Assembly (NCBI RefSeq): GCF_001653235.2
Contig: NC_035790.1
Span: 682,001 to 746,000 of the forward strand
Length of the DNA stretch: 64,000 nt
DNA from: Pochonia chlamydosporia 170
Taxonomy: Eukaryota > Ascomycota > Sordariomycetes > Hypocreales > Clavicipitaceae
Reading direction: 5' to 3'
Shown here: positions 47,697 to 60,279 of the stretch, in pieces
Position numbering within the stretch: the stretch's first letter is position 1
How the letters are laid out: each line of letters opens with the position of its first letter
Program-made: the position numbers and the translations under genes
The notes under the pieces: model-generated
What the model saw: only the letters and a program-made list of their open reading frames with translations
Databases searched by the model: none
Told to the model about the DNA's origin: nothing

Positions 47697-50600
47697 ATGG
47701 CGCCCCGATCACGAGCTAGCGGCGTAGATACCGACGCGTCCATGTCGGATGCACCTGAGTACCATCGTGTGGAGGAAATGGTAAGTTTTTTTTCGTGTTC
47801 TATCATTGTGAGCACCGTGGGGTAATCTATTACTGACATTGCCAACCATCAGGAGGTCGACGAAACCCCAGACTACACAGATTCAGATACCAACCCAAAC
47901 ACAACAGCAAGCAGTGTTGTCGGAGAGCATCCCACTGATGGACGGAAGCGTCGCTCTGAAGCGAATCAATTGCGCCGGAGCATCTTTGGGCGGAAACACG
48001 ACCGTTTGGGCGAATCCAAGGTGCGCAATACTCCATCTGAACAAAAGACTTCCATTCTCACCATCGTCGAGCTTGAACTGATTATTTCCTCCTTTTTAAC
48101 ATTAGGAAGATGATACCATTCGTCGATTTCGATATCTTCTTGGTCTGACCGATCTGTTCCGCCACTTCATCGAGACGAACCCTGACCCCAAGATTCGAGA
48201 TATCATGGCCGAGATTGATCGCCAAAACAATGAAATGTCCAATAGCAAGAAGGGCGCGGGAAGACAAGGAGGAGCTACCAGCGACCGTCGTCGACGAACC
48301 GAAGCCGAGGAAGATGCCGAGTTGCTCAAGGATGAGAAGCACGGTGGTTCTGCCGAGACTGTCTTCCGCGACTCACCACACTTTGTACAAGGTCAGATGA
48401 GAGATTATCAGGTGGCCGGTCTGAACTGGCTCATATCCCTTCACGAGAACGGGATTTCCGGAATCCTTGCTGACGAAATGGGTCTCGGCAAGACCCTTCA
48501 AACAATATCCTTCTTGGGTTATCTTCGGCACATAGCGGGAATTACGGGACCTCACTTGATCACAGTGCCAAAGTCGACACTCGATAATTGGAAGCGAGAG
48601 TTTGCCAGGTGGACGCCGGAAGTCAATGTTTTGGTCCTGCAAGGTGCCAAAGAAGAGCGACACAACCTTATCAATGAACGCCTAGTGGACGAAAAGTTCG
48701 ACGTCTGCATTACCAGCTACGAAATGATTCTTAGAGAAAAAGCACACCTCAAAAAGTTCGCCTGGGAATACATTATCATTGATGAGGCACACCGTATCAA
48801 GAACGAAGAGTCCTCGCTGTCTCAAATCATCCGATTGTTTCAGTCTCGAAACCGCCTCCTCATTACTGGTACCCCTTTGCAGAACAACCTTCATGAACTT
48901 TGGGCTTTGTTGAACTTCCTGTTACCGGATGTATTTGGTGACTCGGAAGCCTTCGATCAATGGTTCTCTGGCCAAGATCGCGATCAAGACACCGTGGTCC
49001 AGCAGCTACACAAAGTATTAAGACCGTTTTTGCTTCGCCGCGTCAAGAGTGATGTGGAAAAGAGCCTGCTGCCAAAGAAGGAGGTCAATGTTTATTTGGG
49101 TATGTCAGACATGCAGGTCAAATGGTACAAGAAGATTCTTGAAAAGGATATCGACGCAGTCAATGGGGCTGGTGGAAAACGAGAGTCGAAGACTCGACTG
49201 CTGAACATCGTCATGCAGCTGCGCAAGTGCTGTAACCACCCGTATCTCTTTGAAGGTGCTGAACCAGGCCCCCCGTACACGACAGACGAACACCTGGTAT
49301 ATAACGCTGGAAAGATGGCTGTCCTCGACAAGCTGCTCCTGCGCCTGCAGAAGCAGGGCAGCAGAGTTCTTATTTTCTCCCAAATGAGCCGTCTGCTGGA
49401 TATCCTTGAAGATTATTGCGTATTCAGAGACTACAAGTACTGCCGTATTGATGGTGGAACTGCCCACGAAGACCGAATCGCTGCTATCGACGATTACAAC
49501 AAGCCGGGTTCTGAAAAGTTCGTCTTTCTGTTGACGACCCGAGCTGGTGGTCTGGGAATCAACCTGACAACCGCCGACATTGTTATTCTCTACGACAGCG
49601 ATTGGAACCCCCAGGCCGATTTGCAAGCAATGGATCGCGCCCATCGTATCGGACAAACAAAACAGGTTGTTGTGTATCGATTCGTAACTGACAATGCCAT
49701 TGAAGAAAAAGTGCTGGAGCGAGCCGCGCAAAAGCTTCGTCTTGACCAACTTGTTATTCAACAGGGTCGCGCGCAAATTGCAGCCAAGGCTGCCGCGAAC
49801 AAGGACGAACTGTTGTCCATGATTCAGCACGGCGCAGAGAAGGTGTTCCAGTCCAAGGGTGCAACAGGGGATTTGCAGGGCAAAAGGGATCTTAATGACG
49901 ACGACATCGATGCCATTCTCAATCAAGGAGAGGACAGAACCAAGGAACTCAACGCCAAGTACGAGAAGCTGGGAATTGATGACCTGCAAAAGTTTACATC
50001 CGAGTCTGCCTATCAATGGAATGGCGAAAACTTTGCCAATGTCAAGAAGGATATCAGCATGAACTGGATTAACCCAGCGAAGCGTGAGCGCAAGGAGCAG
50101 TCGTACTCTATGGATAAATACTTTCGACAAGCCATGTACGGCGACCCCAAGGGTGACGGCAAACCCAAGGCGCCCCGAGCGCCCAAGCAGATTCCTGTGC
50201 AAGACTACCAATTCTACCCACCACGACTCCGTGACCTCCAAGACAGGGAGACAGCCTACTACAGAAAGGAGATTGGGTACAAGATTCCCCTTCCGGATGG
50301 TGACGAGGACACTCTGTCTGATCGAGAAGCTGAACGGGCGCTCGATCAACAAGAGATTGACAACGCCACTCCATTGACTGAAGAGGAGAAGAAAGAGAAG
50401 GAGGAACTGTCAACAAAGGGGTTCGGTAACTGGAGCCGAAGAGATTTCCAGCAGTTTGTCAACGGCTCGGGCAAGTACGGACGCCACGACTATGAGGGCA
50501 TATCCAACGAAATCGATAGCAAGACGCCTTCAGAAATCAAAGCATATGCGAAGGTCTTTTGGCAACGGTATACCGAAATTGCCGACTACACAAAGTCCAT

Positions 50601-51250
50601 CAAGGTTATTGAAGACGGCGAAGAGCGTACTCGCAAAATTGAGAACCAGCGCAAGCTCCTCCGCAAGAAGATGTCTCAGTATAGAGTGCCGCTGCAGCAA
50701 CTCAAGATTAACTACTCGGTGTCCACTACCAACAAGAAGGTGTACACTGAGGAGGAAGACAGATTCCTGCTGGTACTTCTTGATCGGTACGGAATCGACT
50801 CAGAAGGGCTCTATGAGAAGATGCGTGATGACATCCGCGACTCGCCTCTTTTCCGGTTCGATTGGTTTTTCCTGAGCAGAACCCCAACTGAGCTCTCCCG
50901 CCGCTGCACGACGCTCATCACCACAATTGTCAAAGAATTTGAAGATATTCCGGCCCGAGGATCCAACGGCGTCAATGGCAAAACTAAGCGTGAGCCAGAT
51001 GACGAGAATGACGAGGACAGCGTGCTTGGTGCACCGGCAAAGAAAAAGTCCAAGAATGGCGTTAAGGTTTGTCTATGCGTGCTTTGAATTCTGCACAACC
51101 AACTAGTACTAACAATGATTGTAGAACAAAGCTCTGGACAATGTCAAATCAAGCAAAGCATCTTCCAGGGCCCCATCTCGCGCATCAAGCGTGGCGTCTA
51201 CAGGCTCAAACACCACATCCAAGGGGAAGAAGGGCAAGAAGAGAAAGTAA
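47697..51250 (+). CDS. ISW1: ISWI chromatin-remodelling ATPase
   Basis: Slides nucleosomes to space and repress chromatin. Four exons: 47697-47780, 47853-48020, 48106-51066 and 51125-51250, giving 1112 aa. An acidic N-terminus with an AutoN-type basic patch ([18 protein letters not shown]) precedes the SNF2 ATPase: Walker A DEMGLGKT (GLGKT 210-214), DEAH at 310-313, [17 protein letters not shown], and helicase C with [24 protein letters not shown] and [12 protein letters not shown]. The C-terminal HAND-SANT-SLIDE module (about 750-1040; [36 protein letters not shown]) marks the ISWI subfamily. The tail is Ser/Lys-rich and ends KKGKKRK, a likely nuclear signal. Filamentous fungi usually have one ISWI, so the choice between ISW1 and ISW2 is nominal. 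The 48-residue C-terminal exon is supported by a good branch site (TACTAACAAT). Confidence 0.96.
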
Positions 51251-52168
51251 ATTACTAAAAGAGGGGTGTAAATCATGTGTTCTGTGTAGTTAGAAACTGG
51301 GTTAGGCGACCAAGGGCTGAACTGATATAGATGTATGGCGTTTTTTGTCGAATGCTTTCGGGTGTTGTGGCTTGTTTGCTGTTGTTATGAGTGGCTAGGG
51401 CTGGGCTGGGCCGGTTTAGTAAATGTATTCTTGTTTCATGGTTCATACGTTGGGCTTCGTCTGGTGTATGTTGAGGCGGCTGCGTGCTGAACTCCTACGG
51501 CTTGGTCCTTTGTCTCTTATCTGTGGTCAAAGGTGGCGGGTGTGTTGGGCGTATGCGGCAGCAGTTCTAAAGTTTTGTAATGGATCGTATTGAGCAGCAA
51601 AACCGACCACGAACTTGCGTCTGAATATCCTCCCGACTTTATTTGGGGAGTCGTCTCATTCTACTTTTCGGACAGCATATGTGTGAACGGCCTGTAACTA
51701 CCTAGGTAGGTATGCTATTCTCCAGTAATACATGACACTCGGGGACTGACAACGCCATAGGTTCTTGAACACCGAGTCCACAATGCTCGTCTTGTCCTCC
51801 GTTCACAGGGCAGTTCAAGCTGTGTCTCGCAAGAGTCCAGTCGTAAGTATGACACCGGCGAGATGAATCATGTCAACGCGGTATGTGAACACAGATCGCC
51901 TTGAGCCAACGTAATGTTCGTTTCATCTGTTCTTACCGTAATTTGCGGCAGTTGGTTGCAATTTCGTCTCAATGGACATCTAGCATTTGCAAATGGGATA
52001 GTATTTATGTACACAGCACTTCCGCAGATGAGCTCAAACGTCAATCTTTCTGTCACACAACACTCTTCTCATAATCAAATACACACTAGTAAGTTTGAAA
52101 TCTCGAAAGTCTTTCACATACATCCATGTTAACATCATCGTAGGCTCAAATTGGTTTCAACCTTCAAG
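51251..52168. other. intergenic region with a 5' UTR intron candidate
   Basis: 918 bp between ISWI and the ankyrin gene. TACCTAGGTA at 51699. A probable 5' UTR intron of the ankyrin gene lies at 52089-52143 (donor GTAAGT, branch GTTAAC, acceptor CGTAG), ending 25 bp before the ATG. Confidence 0.55.
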
Positions 52169-54254
52169 ATGTCCGCGTTTCTTCCGGACCTTCCCAACGA
52201 GCTGCTATGTGCTCTGGCGGCATATCTGCCGGACCTGGGAGACCTTGCTGCTTTATTGCGCACGAATCGCCAACTACACTCCCATCTCAACTCGGAACTG
52301 TATAAATGTGATGCTAGGAACAAAGAAAAATCTCGGGCTATCCCTTGGGCTGTTCAACATGGACGATTCGATACACTTCGTCACATTTCTACCGCCAGTG
52401 CATCGCACTGGCGGGCCAAAGGTATGACTGTACTGCACCTGGCGGCAACGTACAACCAAAAGGCGATGGCTGAAGCTTTTCTGGACCTGCCCAGTATTGG
52501 CGTGGATGACAAAGAAGACCAAGGCTTCACCGCACTTCATTTAGCTGCTGCTTCCGGAAGTGTAGAGGTTGCAAAGGTACTATTGGATAAGGGGGCTGAC
52601 CCTAACGTCCTTTGCGAGTCTGACGAAATCTCGCCGCTGGGCCTCGCGTCAATGTTTGGCTCTATTGAAGTAGCCGAGCTTCTGTTACAACATGGAGCTG
52701 ATGTCAATGAGGGCGATGCAGAGCAGCCCCCGCTCTTCTATGCGGTGGGAAATGAAAAAACTGATGTCGTCAAGCTCTTACTTGAGCATGGAGCTTCGAT
52801 GGAGTTTCCAAGCACAGAGCCTGGCTGCACAACGGCTTTGATTCAAGCCGCAAACCTTGGCCATGCCGACATTGTCGCGACACTTATTTCTCATGGCGCA
52901 GATCCACTGCAGTCTGATACCAATGGCGATACTCCATTGTCTATGGCAATAGCGACAACAGGGAAAAGGCGCGTCGAAGCGGTGCAAATGCTTCTAAAGA
53001 ACGGCGCTGAGGCAGAGCTGACCCAAAACGGTGGTATCACAGCACTACGACAGGCTGTGGGTTCGGCAGCAGACGCACAACGACGTGCATGGGATGAAGA
53101 CGCGGACCCGGACACGGAAAAAGAAAGCCTGGAGTTGGTTCGACTGCTCTTAGATCATGGAGCAGTGGCCTCGGCGAGCGATGACCATGGCACGGCATTA
53201 CATTGTGCAGTTACGTTGAACTACCAGAAGATTGCCGAACTCCTCCTTAGAAACAACGTGCCTGTAAATGCCACGAATTCTGAAGGCATGACAGCTCTGC
53301 ATTTCGCCGTGAGCCCTAGATGTTCACTGTCTCCTGATGAGTGTGTCGATATGGTCCAGCTTCTCGTGTCGAACGGCGCAGATGCCAGGGCGCTTGATAA
53401 CCGCGGCCAAACCCCGTTGCACATTGCAGCAGGGCTCAGTCTCGAAATTTCGGAAATTCTGCTAAAGGTGAGCAATGCTGTGGCCGATGACAACGTACTC
53501 GCCGCGCGAGATTATACCGGCCGCACGGCACTGCATAACAGTGCCCGGTTTTTGCAACGGAATGACCACGAAGCTACTCCTTGAGAATGGTGCCGACCCA
53601 AATGCCAGGGACATTTATGGCCAGACAGCCTTGCACGAAGCAGCGCGGACCTGCGGAGAGAGGGGCGAGATTGGTGCCATCAAGGCGCTCTTGGAGAACT
53701 CATCAATTGATATCAACTCAAAGAATAAGATGGGCCGAACGCCCCTCTTTTTGGCGGTCACGAGTAAGAACTTGGAGGCTGTGCAGCTCTTGGTTTCCAA
53801 AGGAGCCCGAACTGACACGGAGGATATGTGCCAATGTAGCATTCTACTCGCTGCAGCACGCCATGCGTGTATCGATATTGTCAACTATCTCCTCGAGAAT
53901 GACCTGGTCGATATACCTAGCTCCCTCTGCGCAGTAGATTCGTTCGGGCGGACTCCAATGTGGTGGGCGAGATCTATGGACGACACCAGGCTGATTGGCG
54001 TCCTTCAACGATTTGGTGCCTCTATTGAAGACACGGGGAGCGATCCAAACCCAGTACCGCTCCGGGAGTCAAAACTGCGGAGCACGTCATCTGGACGTCC
54101 CGCGTGTATTGTATGTACGAGATTCCCGACTGATTCCCTCGGCTTCTGGTGTTTGTGTTGTCGCTGCTCGGGATCCAGCCTAGTTTGTTTGGATTGTCAC
54201 GATGCAGGTGTGACGAAATGTCCTTGTCGTAGTGCTCAGAGTGAGCCTCTTTGA
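52169..54254 (+). CDS. F-box-like/ankyrin-repeat protein with a frame break at 53549-53553
   Basis: Starts MSAFLPDLPNELLCALAAYL, an F-box-like motif (about 4-45), followed by about a dozen ankyrin repeats (GFTALHLAAASGSVEVAKVL is typical). Such proteins present substrates to an SCF ubiquitin ligase. The first frame runs to TGA at 53582-53584 (471 aa). The repeat array continues without a gap in the +1 frame to 54254, ending in a Cys-rich segment (CIVC, CLCCRC, CLDCHD, CPC) that may bind zinc. The switch falls inside one 33-residue repeat at a run of five T (53549-53553); one T fewer would give a continuous protein of 694 aa. Alternatively a 61-nt GT-AG segment (53548-53608) would restore frame but delete 20 residues of a repeat. 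The gene is therefore either a recent pseudogene, a sequence error, or spliced oddly. Confidence 0.75.
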
Positions 54255-55133
54255 AGGAGGACGGACGAGTAAATGGGGTATAAGTGTTTAAATCAAGTTA
54301 ACTTTGGTCGTCTTGCTATGTTGACATGTGTCCCGGGGATGTATGAGCGTACCATCTTGCCTGGGTATGTTGTAGTGCACTTTAAGGGGTGGGAGGTTGG
54401 CCATTATAAAGACTGTAGGTAGGATATGTAGCATTCACTCTTTAAGTTTAGAATCAATCAACCATTCAAGCTCGATAATCTGGAACGACTCTATACCTTC
54501 AAACTGACTGAACACTCTGCCATACTATCACCGTCCTTGTCAAAGGAGTCAACTCCTCGTACGACCAGACTTTAAAGCACGCCTCACTTCATCGCGAATC
54601 TCACATAAATGAAAAATCATTTCATTCCCACATCTTCCATACCATCAGACGCTCCATCTATGTCCGTCCTCTCTCTTCGTATCTCATCACGAAGATGAAG
54701 CGGCATGTATATGAAGTAACATACAAAATTTCCCCTGCCCAACACTGTACGTCTCCAACCTCGTTTTCCCTACCTCAATACCTCACCCCGACGTGTCCTT
54801 TTCCCAGATTGTTGATCCATTGTTTTATGAAATTTTTTTGTTGTTCTTGCTTATTCTTTACCCCAAGAAAAATAAAGGTAAGTCAGTACCTTCCTGTATT
54901 CCGCCTATAACGCCAAACTATGCAAGCAGACCGGGAAAAAGACACGCCTCCATTTTTAGTTTGAAAACCATACGGGTGTTTTCGCATACTCCCCGCTCTA
55001 CTGACCCCCTGATCCTATCTCTGAAACCGAACGCTATGATTCTGTCCTTCCGTTCAAGGAAATTGAGGTAGCATAGGCTGAATTTGGCCGTCGTGGGGTT
55101 ATTTCAATGTCGTCACGTCGTGTTTCTTGTCGT
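54255..55133. other. convergent intergenic region
   Basis: 879 bp between the ankyrin gene and eIF3i stops, AT-rich, 3' UTRs only. Confidence 0.6.
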
Positions 55134-56408
55134 TCACTGCATCCGGTTGATTCGTTCTCTCTCGACCTCGTACAAAAAGTCAAAGTAACCCTTGTCGAAG
55201 TGGTGGACACGGACGTAACCGTCCTCTCCGCCGCTTGCGTAGCTCTTGCCGTTGGGGTCGACGGCGACGGTGTTGAGGGGACCGAAATGACCTCGGACAC
55301 GGCCGACCTCGTCCTCGAAGATCTTGTGGTAGAAACGGGCTTCGAATTTACCCTGTCGGGCAGAAGTTCTGGTGACATCCATGGCGGCCTGACCACCACC
55401 AAGGATAACAAAGTCCTTCTTGGGGGTGATGGTGGCGCTGTTGAGGGGGGTATCGGCGGTGTAGGTCTTCAGGACGGTAAGATCGCGGGCGGCAATGAGC
55501 TGAATTTGCGTAGTTAGTATACACTGTTCATTTGGGAGGAATTCAGCCATGGCTGATTATGGGGGTTTTGCTAACCTTGGCAGTCTTGTCCTTGCAAGCG
55601 GTGATGAAATAGGTGCGGTCAGAAGACCACTGCAGATCGACAATGGGCTGGTTGAGTTCGTGGATGGGAAAGTTGTCGAGCATGTCGCCGGTCTTGCCGT
55701 CGTACTGGCTGACACTGCCGTCCTCGTGTCCGGCAATGATGTATTTGCTCATGTTGCTCCATCCGGCGACGGTAGCCTTGGATTCGTCGCAGACAATGGT
55801 GAGTACCTTTTCGTCGCTCTGCTCGGCCTCGACGTCGGGGTTGATGTCCATGACGACAATGTTACTCAGGTAGCCCATGCGCTTTTCCGTGACACCCAGA
55901 AGCTTGGTGCCGTCCTCGTTGAACTCGACGCGCTTGACGGCCGTGGGGAACTCCCAGACCTTGAGGCACTTGCCGCTCTTGACGTCCCAGAGGCGAATCG
56001 TGTTGTCGGCGGATCCAGAGGCGATCATGGTCGAGGTTGGGTCGACGTCGACGGTCCAAATGGCACCAACGTGGCCGTGGTAGGTTCCGAGGCGCTCGCC
56101 ATTGTGTGAAAACCAGGCGCAAATCTGTTGATCTTTGGCAACGGAGAAGATGATGTCGCCGTCGAGGTTATACCTGTCCGAAGAGAAGCAGCAGTTAGTT
56201 TTATGAGTCAAAGATAAAGTAGTTCGACGGAAGCAATTTTTTCTTTCCAGCCCTCCCGCAAAACACCAACGCAGCAGCTGGAGGGCAGGGTAGGGGAGGG
56301 GCTGTTTTTGCCAGCGACGAGGGGAGGAGGGGAACATGGAAATCGAGGATTGTCGTACCGAATCTGAGTGAGCGCACGCTCGTGCCCAGAAAGGAGAATG
56401 GGTCTCAT
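55134..56408 (-). CDS. TIF34: translation initiation factor eIF3 subunit I
   Basis: WD40 subunit of eIF3, which scaffolds the 43S preinitiation complex on the 40S ribosome. Three exons downward: 56408-56359, 56173-55576 and 55499-55134, giving 337 aa, the normal length for the family. It starts [20 protein letters not shown]; the first propeller blade is split by a 185-nt intron. Visible WD units include [20 protein letters not shown] with [38 protein letters not shown], and [20 protein letters not shown] with [11 protein letters not shown], seven blades in all. The C-terminus ends [14 protein letters not shown]. Intron 2 uses a GTTAGC donor, a less common form, supported by exact joining of KDKTAK to LIAARDL. 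It lies divergent from the P450. Confidence 0.95.
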
Positions 56409-57903
56409 GTTGGGCAGCTGAAATGCGATATTACTCTCGACCTTGTTGATGTGGATGAGTGAGCCGGTGCTGGACGAGGAAGGGTCGAGAGAAGGCGGAG
56501 GGTAATATGGGCCAGCTGGCAAGGCGTCTGTCTGGTTTCGATGATATGATGGTCGATGGTAGTGGGCTTTGAATTTTTGGCGATTGTGCGTTTTGGTGGG
56601 GCACGGTGCCTCGAAAGGGTAGCGGGGGAGTCATACATATTGGCACCAGTGTAATGCTGAGAGCGGTTTGGGCTGGTGCTGCAAGTACCCAGGCCACGTG
56701 ACTGTCCCACCATTTTCAACCTGTAGCTGCTGTTTGTTCAGAATTTGCACAGGGTTCATGGTCGCGAACCGGGTACAAACCAATGCGAATGGCAGGTACA
56801 TTGGAATTGCCAGCGTTTCTCTCCCATCGACAAGTACCTCCACCAAACTGCGTCTTCGTGATACCTGCATCCCAAGGCACCCAGCCGCATGACATTGCAT
56901 TATTCTTGCACTTGTGACTACCACATTGCAGTCATCGATAATGAGTCACGATCCCAGTCAGCGACAGAGATGGGTTCATGAACCGATTCATGTCGATACG
57001 AGTATCGTGTTTGCCATGCCCTAGATGGCATTGGTGCGCGACGGCGACCCGTCCTTCCAGCGCGGAGATAGCATCATTTTCGCCTTGTTAGATATGACAT
57101 GGGATGCTTTCAGTTGGCCGCATATGCGATAGATCTACGAAAATCTCAGAGTCTTGCCGTCGTTGCAATGGAAGCGTCTTGCTTGACCACTAGACATCAT
57201 TGTGTCCCCTTGATACTCCGTACTTTGTCAGTTCTTACTCAGCTGCAGCAGACCAGGCCGTGACTGACGAGTGTTCAACTTGAGTAAAAGCTATTCGAAT
57301 TTAGATTGGCACACTCCGGATATCAAGCCTGGGATTTACATGTGGGCGGCTACGTTTCCTCAGCTATTTTCGTGTGTCGACTGCGCAGTACAGACTATAC
57401 CAGCGTGTCATAATTTACGGCAAAATCATCTGCGACAATAATTTAACTTTGACGTACTTATTTATGCTGTACCACCAGCCTCAAAAACACATTACGTGGG
57501 CTGTGCAACGATTCGGAGATAATCCAGACCGTGTCAGCATATCGTGTCAGCAAGAGGAGGAGACTCAAACAACCATACTCGAAGCAGCGGGCCCAATGTC
57601 AACCAAGCGTCTGTACATAGCCTCAACGGAACTCAAAACATGGCATAAATTCGACAAAGAACTGGCCGGTTTCTTCGGTCGACAAGCTGCTTTTGTTTTA
57701 CATCCCCACCAAGACCAGGGACCCTGTGCACTATCCCTCGTGGAAACTACCATTTACTACAAAAGCGCTTGGCATTCACGACTAGCCCTACCGAGTACCA
57801 TTACTTTTACCTGAGTATAAAATGTCTCAAACCCCTTTATATCTGCAAATACTTCTCTCAACAAATTCAAAAAGTTTCGAAGATCCAATCTCATCAATCA
57901 ATC
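56409..57903. other. divergent intergenic region, eIF3i / P450
   Basis: 1.5 kb. On the eIF3i side a CCAAT box lies on the minus strand (56643-56639). TACTCCGTA at 57214. A TATA box precedes the P450 (57816). A frame at 57374-57814 has no ATG in family context and no recognisable features; not called. Confidence 0.5.
57816..57822 (+). promoter_or_regulatory. TATA box of the P450 gene
   Basis: TATAAAA 88 bp upstream of the P450 start codon. The clear TATA element suggests an inducible, non-housekeeping promoter (inference). Confidence 0.5.
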
Positions 57904-59738
57904 ATGGCAGCTCAGAGCGAAGCGTTATTAGTGAGCTGGCCGTCGCTGGCCAATCCACAATGGATAACCTGGACCCTGATAGCTGTTTCTATTTTGACAT
58001 TATTGCTACACGGACTTAAGCGACTGCAACCTAAGCCATTACCTGGAATCCCGTACAACAGAGGTATTGGCATTCTAGGTGACTTGCCAGAGATGAGGGA
58101 AGCTTTCAACAACGGAGGTGCACGAACTTGGATGTGGAATATGGCCAAGAGACACAACTCCCCTATAGTACAAATGTTCTTCCCGCCATTCAAAAAGTCT
58201 TCGGTTATTATAGTGGACTATCATGAGGCGTATGATATCCTTGTTCGACGCACCAAAGAATTCGATCGCAGTACTCGCAGCACAGAGATGTTCAACACGG
58301 TGATACCAAATCATCACATTTCAATGAAGTCATCCGATCATAGGTTTAAGGGAAACAAGGAGCTTATCAAGGACTTGATGACTCCGTCGTTTCTTTCCAA
58401 CGTTTCTGCGCCAGCTATTTATAACAAAGTGACGGAGCTTATTGATCTGTGGGAGTTCAAGATGGATGCCGGGTACGGCCGCCCCTTTGCTGCCTTCCAA
58501 GACATTGCTGATGCCACTGTCGATATTATCCTCGCCGTATCCTTTGGGTTCGAAGATCGCCACAGTGTCATGAGACGATACGTAGAGTCACTTGCCTCGG
58601 AACCAAAACCTCGCGCTTCAACTGATCCAATGGAGCCTGTGGAATTCGCACGGCCGCCTCATTCCCCAGATATCGACGACTTAGTTACTGTGAATAAGAG
58701 CTTACACGTTGCAATAACGTCCCCCATACCCAGTTTACATCATTGGATTTTGAAGAAGACGAAATGGAGGAAAGCATTTCGCCGCAAAGAGGAAATCGTA
58801 ACCGAGGAAATTAACAAGGCGGTCAAGAGGCTTGCGGTTGGCGACGGCAGTGACTCAAGTGGCAAGTCAGCAATGGACCATATGCTTCTGCGAGAGATGT
58901 CGGCGGCTCGTAAAGCTGGAAGAGAGCCTGTCTTCAACATGGCGAGCATGCGCGATGAGGCAAGATCATGTCAAATGCACAATTTGTCTCAACACGAGGC
59001 TAACAGGATTTGTAGCTTCTTGGATTTCTTATCGGTGGCTCAGAGACGTCCGCTTCCGCATTTGGCTGGGTCTTGAAGTTTCTCGCGGATAACCAAGATG
59101 CGCAAGCCAAACTTCGACGTCAACTATGTGTATCGTATGCTGAGGCCAGGGCCGAGAAGCGCCAGCCAACTGTGTCCGAGATTGTGCATAACGCGGCGCC
59201 CTACTTGGATGCTTTCATTGAAGAGTCTCTTCGCTGCACGAAAACGCTCCCTGTTCTGATGCGACAAGCTACAGTTGACACCTCTATTCTGGGATATCAT
59301 ATACCAAAAGATACAACGATAATTATACTCTCTCGCGGTGCCTCCATCACCGAGTCTGCGATCCAAGTTCCAGATGACATACGATCAAAGTCCAGCTTGG
59401 CTACCCGCGAGAGAGTACCAAACTGGAATGACAATGAAATAACACAATTTAAGCCCGAGCGTTGGATCAAGACAAAAGAGCAGACAGGCGGAACTGCAGA
59501 GTTTGACAACATTGAGTTTGACACCTGCGCAGGGCCAATGCTAACTTTTGGCGGCGGCCCAAGAGGTTGCTTCGGCAAGCGACTTGCGTATTTAGAGCTG
59601 CGAATAATGCTGACGCTCTTGGTATGGAATTTTGACTTTGAGCAGTGTGCGCCGGAGTTGAGCTCTTACGAAAGCATCGACATATTCACAACAATGCCAC
59701 GCCAGTGCTATGCCAAGCTCAGGAAGACACTGCTGTAA
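57904..59738 (+). CDS. cytochrome P450 monooxygenase
   Basis: ER-anchored haem-thiolate monooxygenase. Two exons (57904-58959 and 59016-59738), 592 aa, slightly longer than a typical fungal P450. An N-terminal membrane helix (WITWTLIAVSILTLLLHGLK, about 19-38) is followed by the Pro-rich hinge PKPLPGIPYN. The I-helix reads LLGFLIGGSETSAS (about 353-366) in place of the usual AGxDTT, with Thr363 present. The ExxR pair is Glu422-Arg425 in IEESLRC, FKPERW follows, and the haem loop is FGGGPRGCFGKR with ligand Cys537. The intron at 58960-59015 has a GC donor (GAG|GCAAGA), branch GCTAAC and acceptor TGTAG. Removing it joins RDE to LLGFLIGG exactly; unspliced, the frame ends early. Substrate and CYP family are unknown, and no cluster partners adjoin. 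Confidence 0.9.
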
Positions 59739-60279
59739 CGTTGTCCAAACAAACTGCAAGTTGCCACGTCTATCGGGTCTCCATTGGTGCCCATCATGCA
59801 AATACAAGGGTCGATAAAACCGAACCACACACGCATCGACCACAATCCGATACGGCTTCAGTGGCGCAATCTGCCTCACCAACAACCACAATCTCCCAAT
59901 CAAGCCCCCGAAGACGCCGAGCCGGCTGTGGAACGTTCGCTATCGTGAAGTAGGATTTTGTAGGGCTGACCGGATCCCTCTGTGACCATAGCCATTCCGC
60001 AGAATGTGGCCTCCAGTCAGCCGCAATCGTGGGACTCGGTCTAGACTCCTGTACCCCGTCAATAGACCCCTTCAGCCTCACACTCCCAAACTGCGGACTT
60101 TATGCACCCGAAACTGTACAAATATACACGCGGTAAAAAGCCTTGTGGTTTGAGAAGACCCCTGTTACAATTAGGCTTCTATGTAGGCTAATTGTTTAAA
60201 TGGACTGTTTCGTCGTGTCTTATATGGTGGAGCATCGCCAACCCGTGAGACTGTCGTGCTTTATGTCGACATTGCTACA
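59739..60279. other. intergenic region
   Basis: 541 bp between the P450 stop and the Cys-module gene start, both on the + strand. No gene or clear element seen. Confidence 0.6.

Noticed and set aside
49105..50352. 415-codon open frame antisense to the ISWI gene
   Set aside because: It is the reverse complement of a strongly conserved coding exon; its composition follows from the sense codons.
53468..53543. GT-AG segment starting GTGAGC in the ankyrin gene as an intron
   Set aside because: Removing it leads to an immediate stop and deletes a good ankyrin segment (DYTGRTALHNSA).
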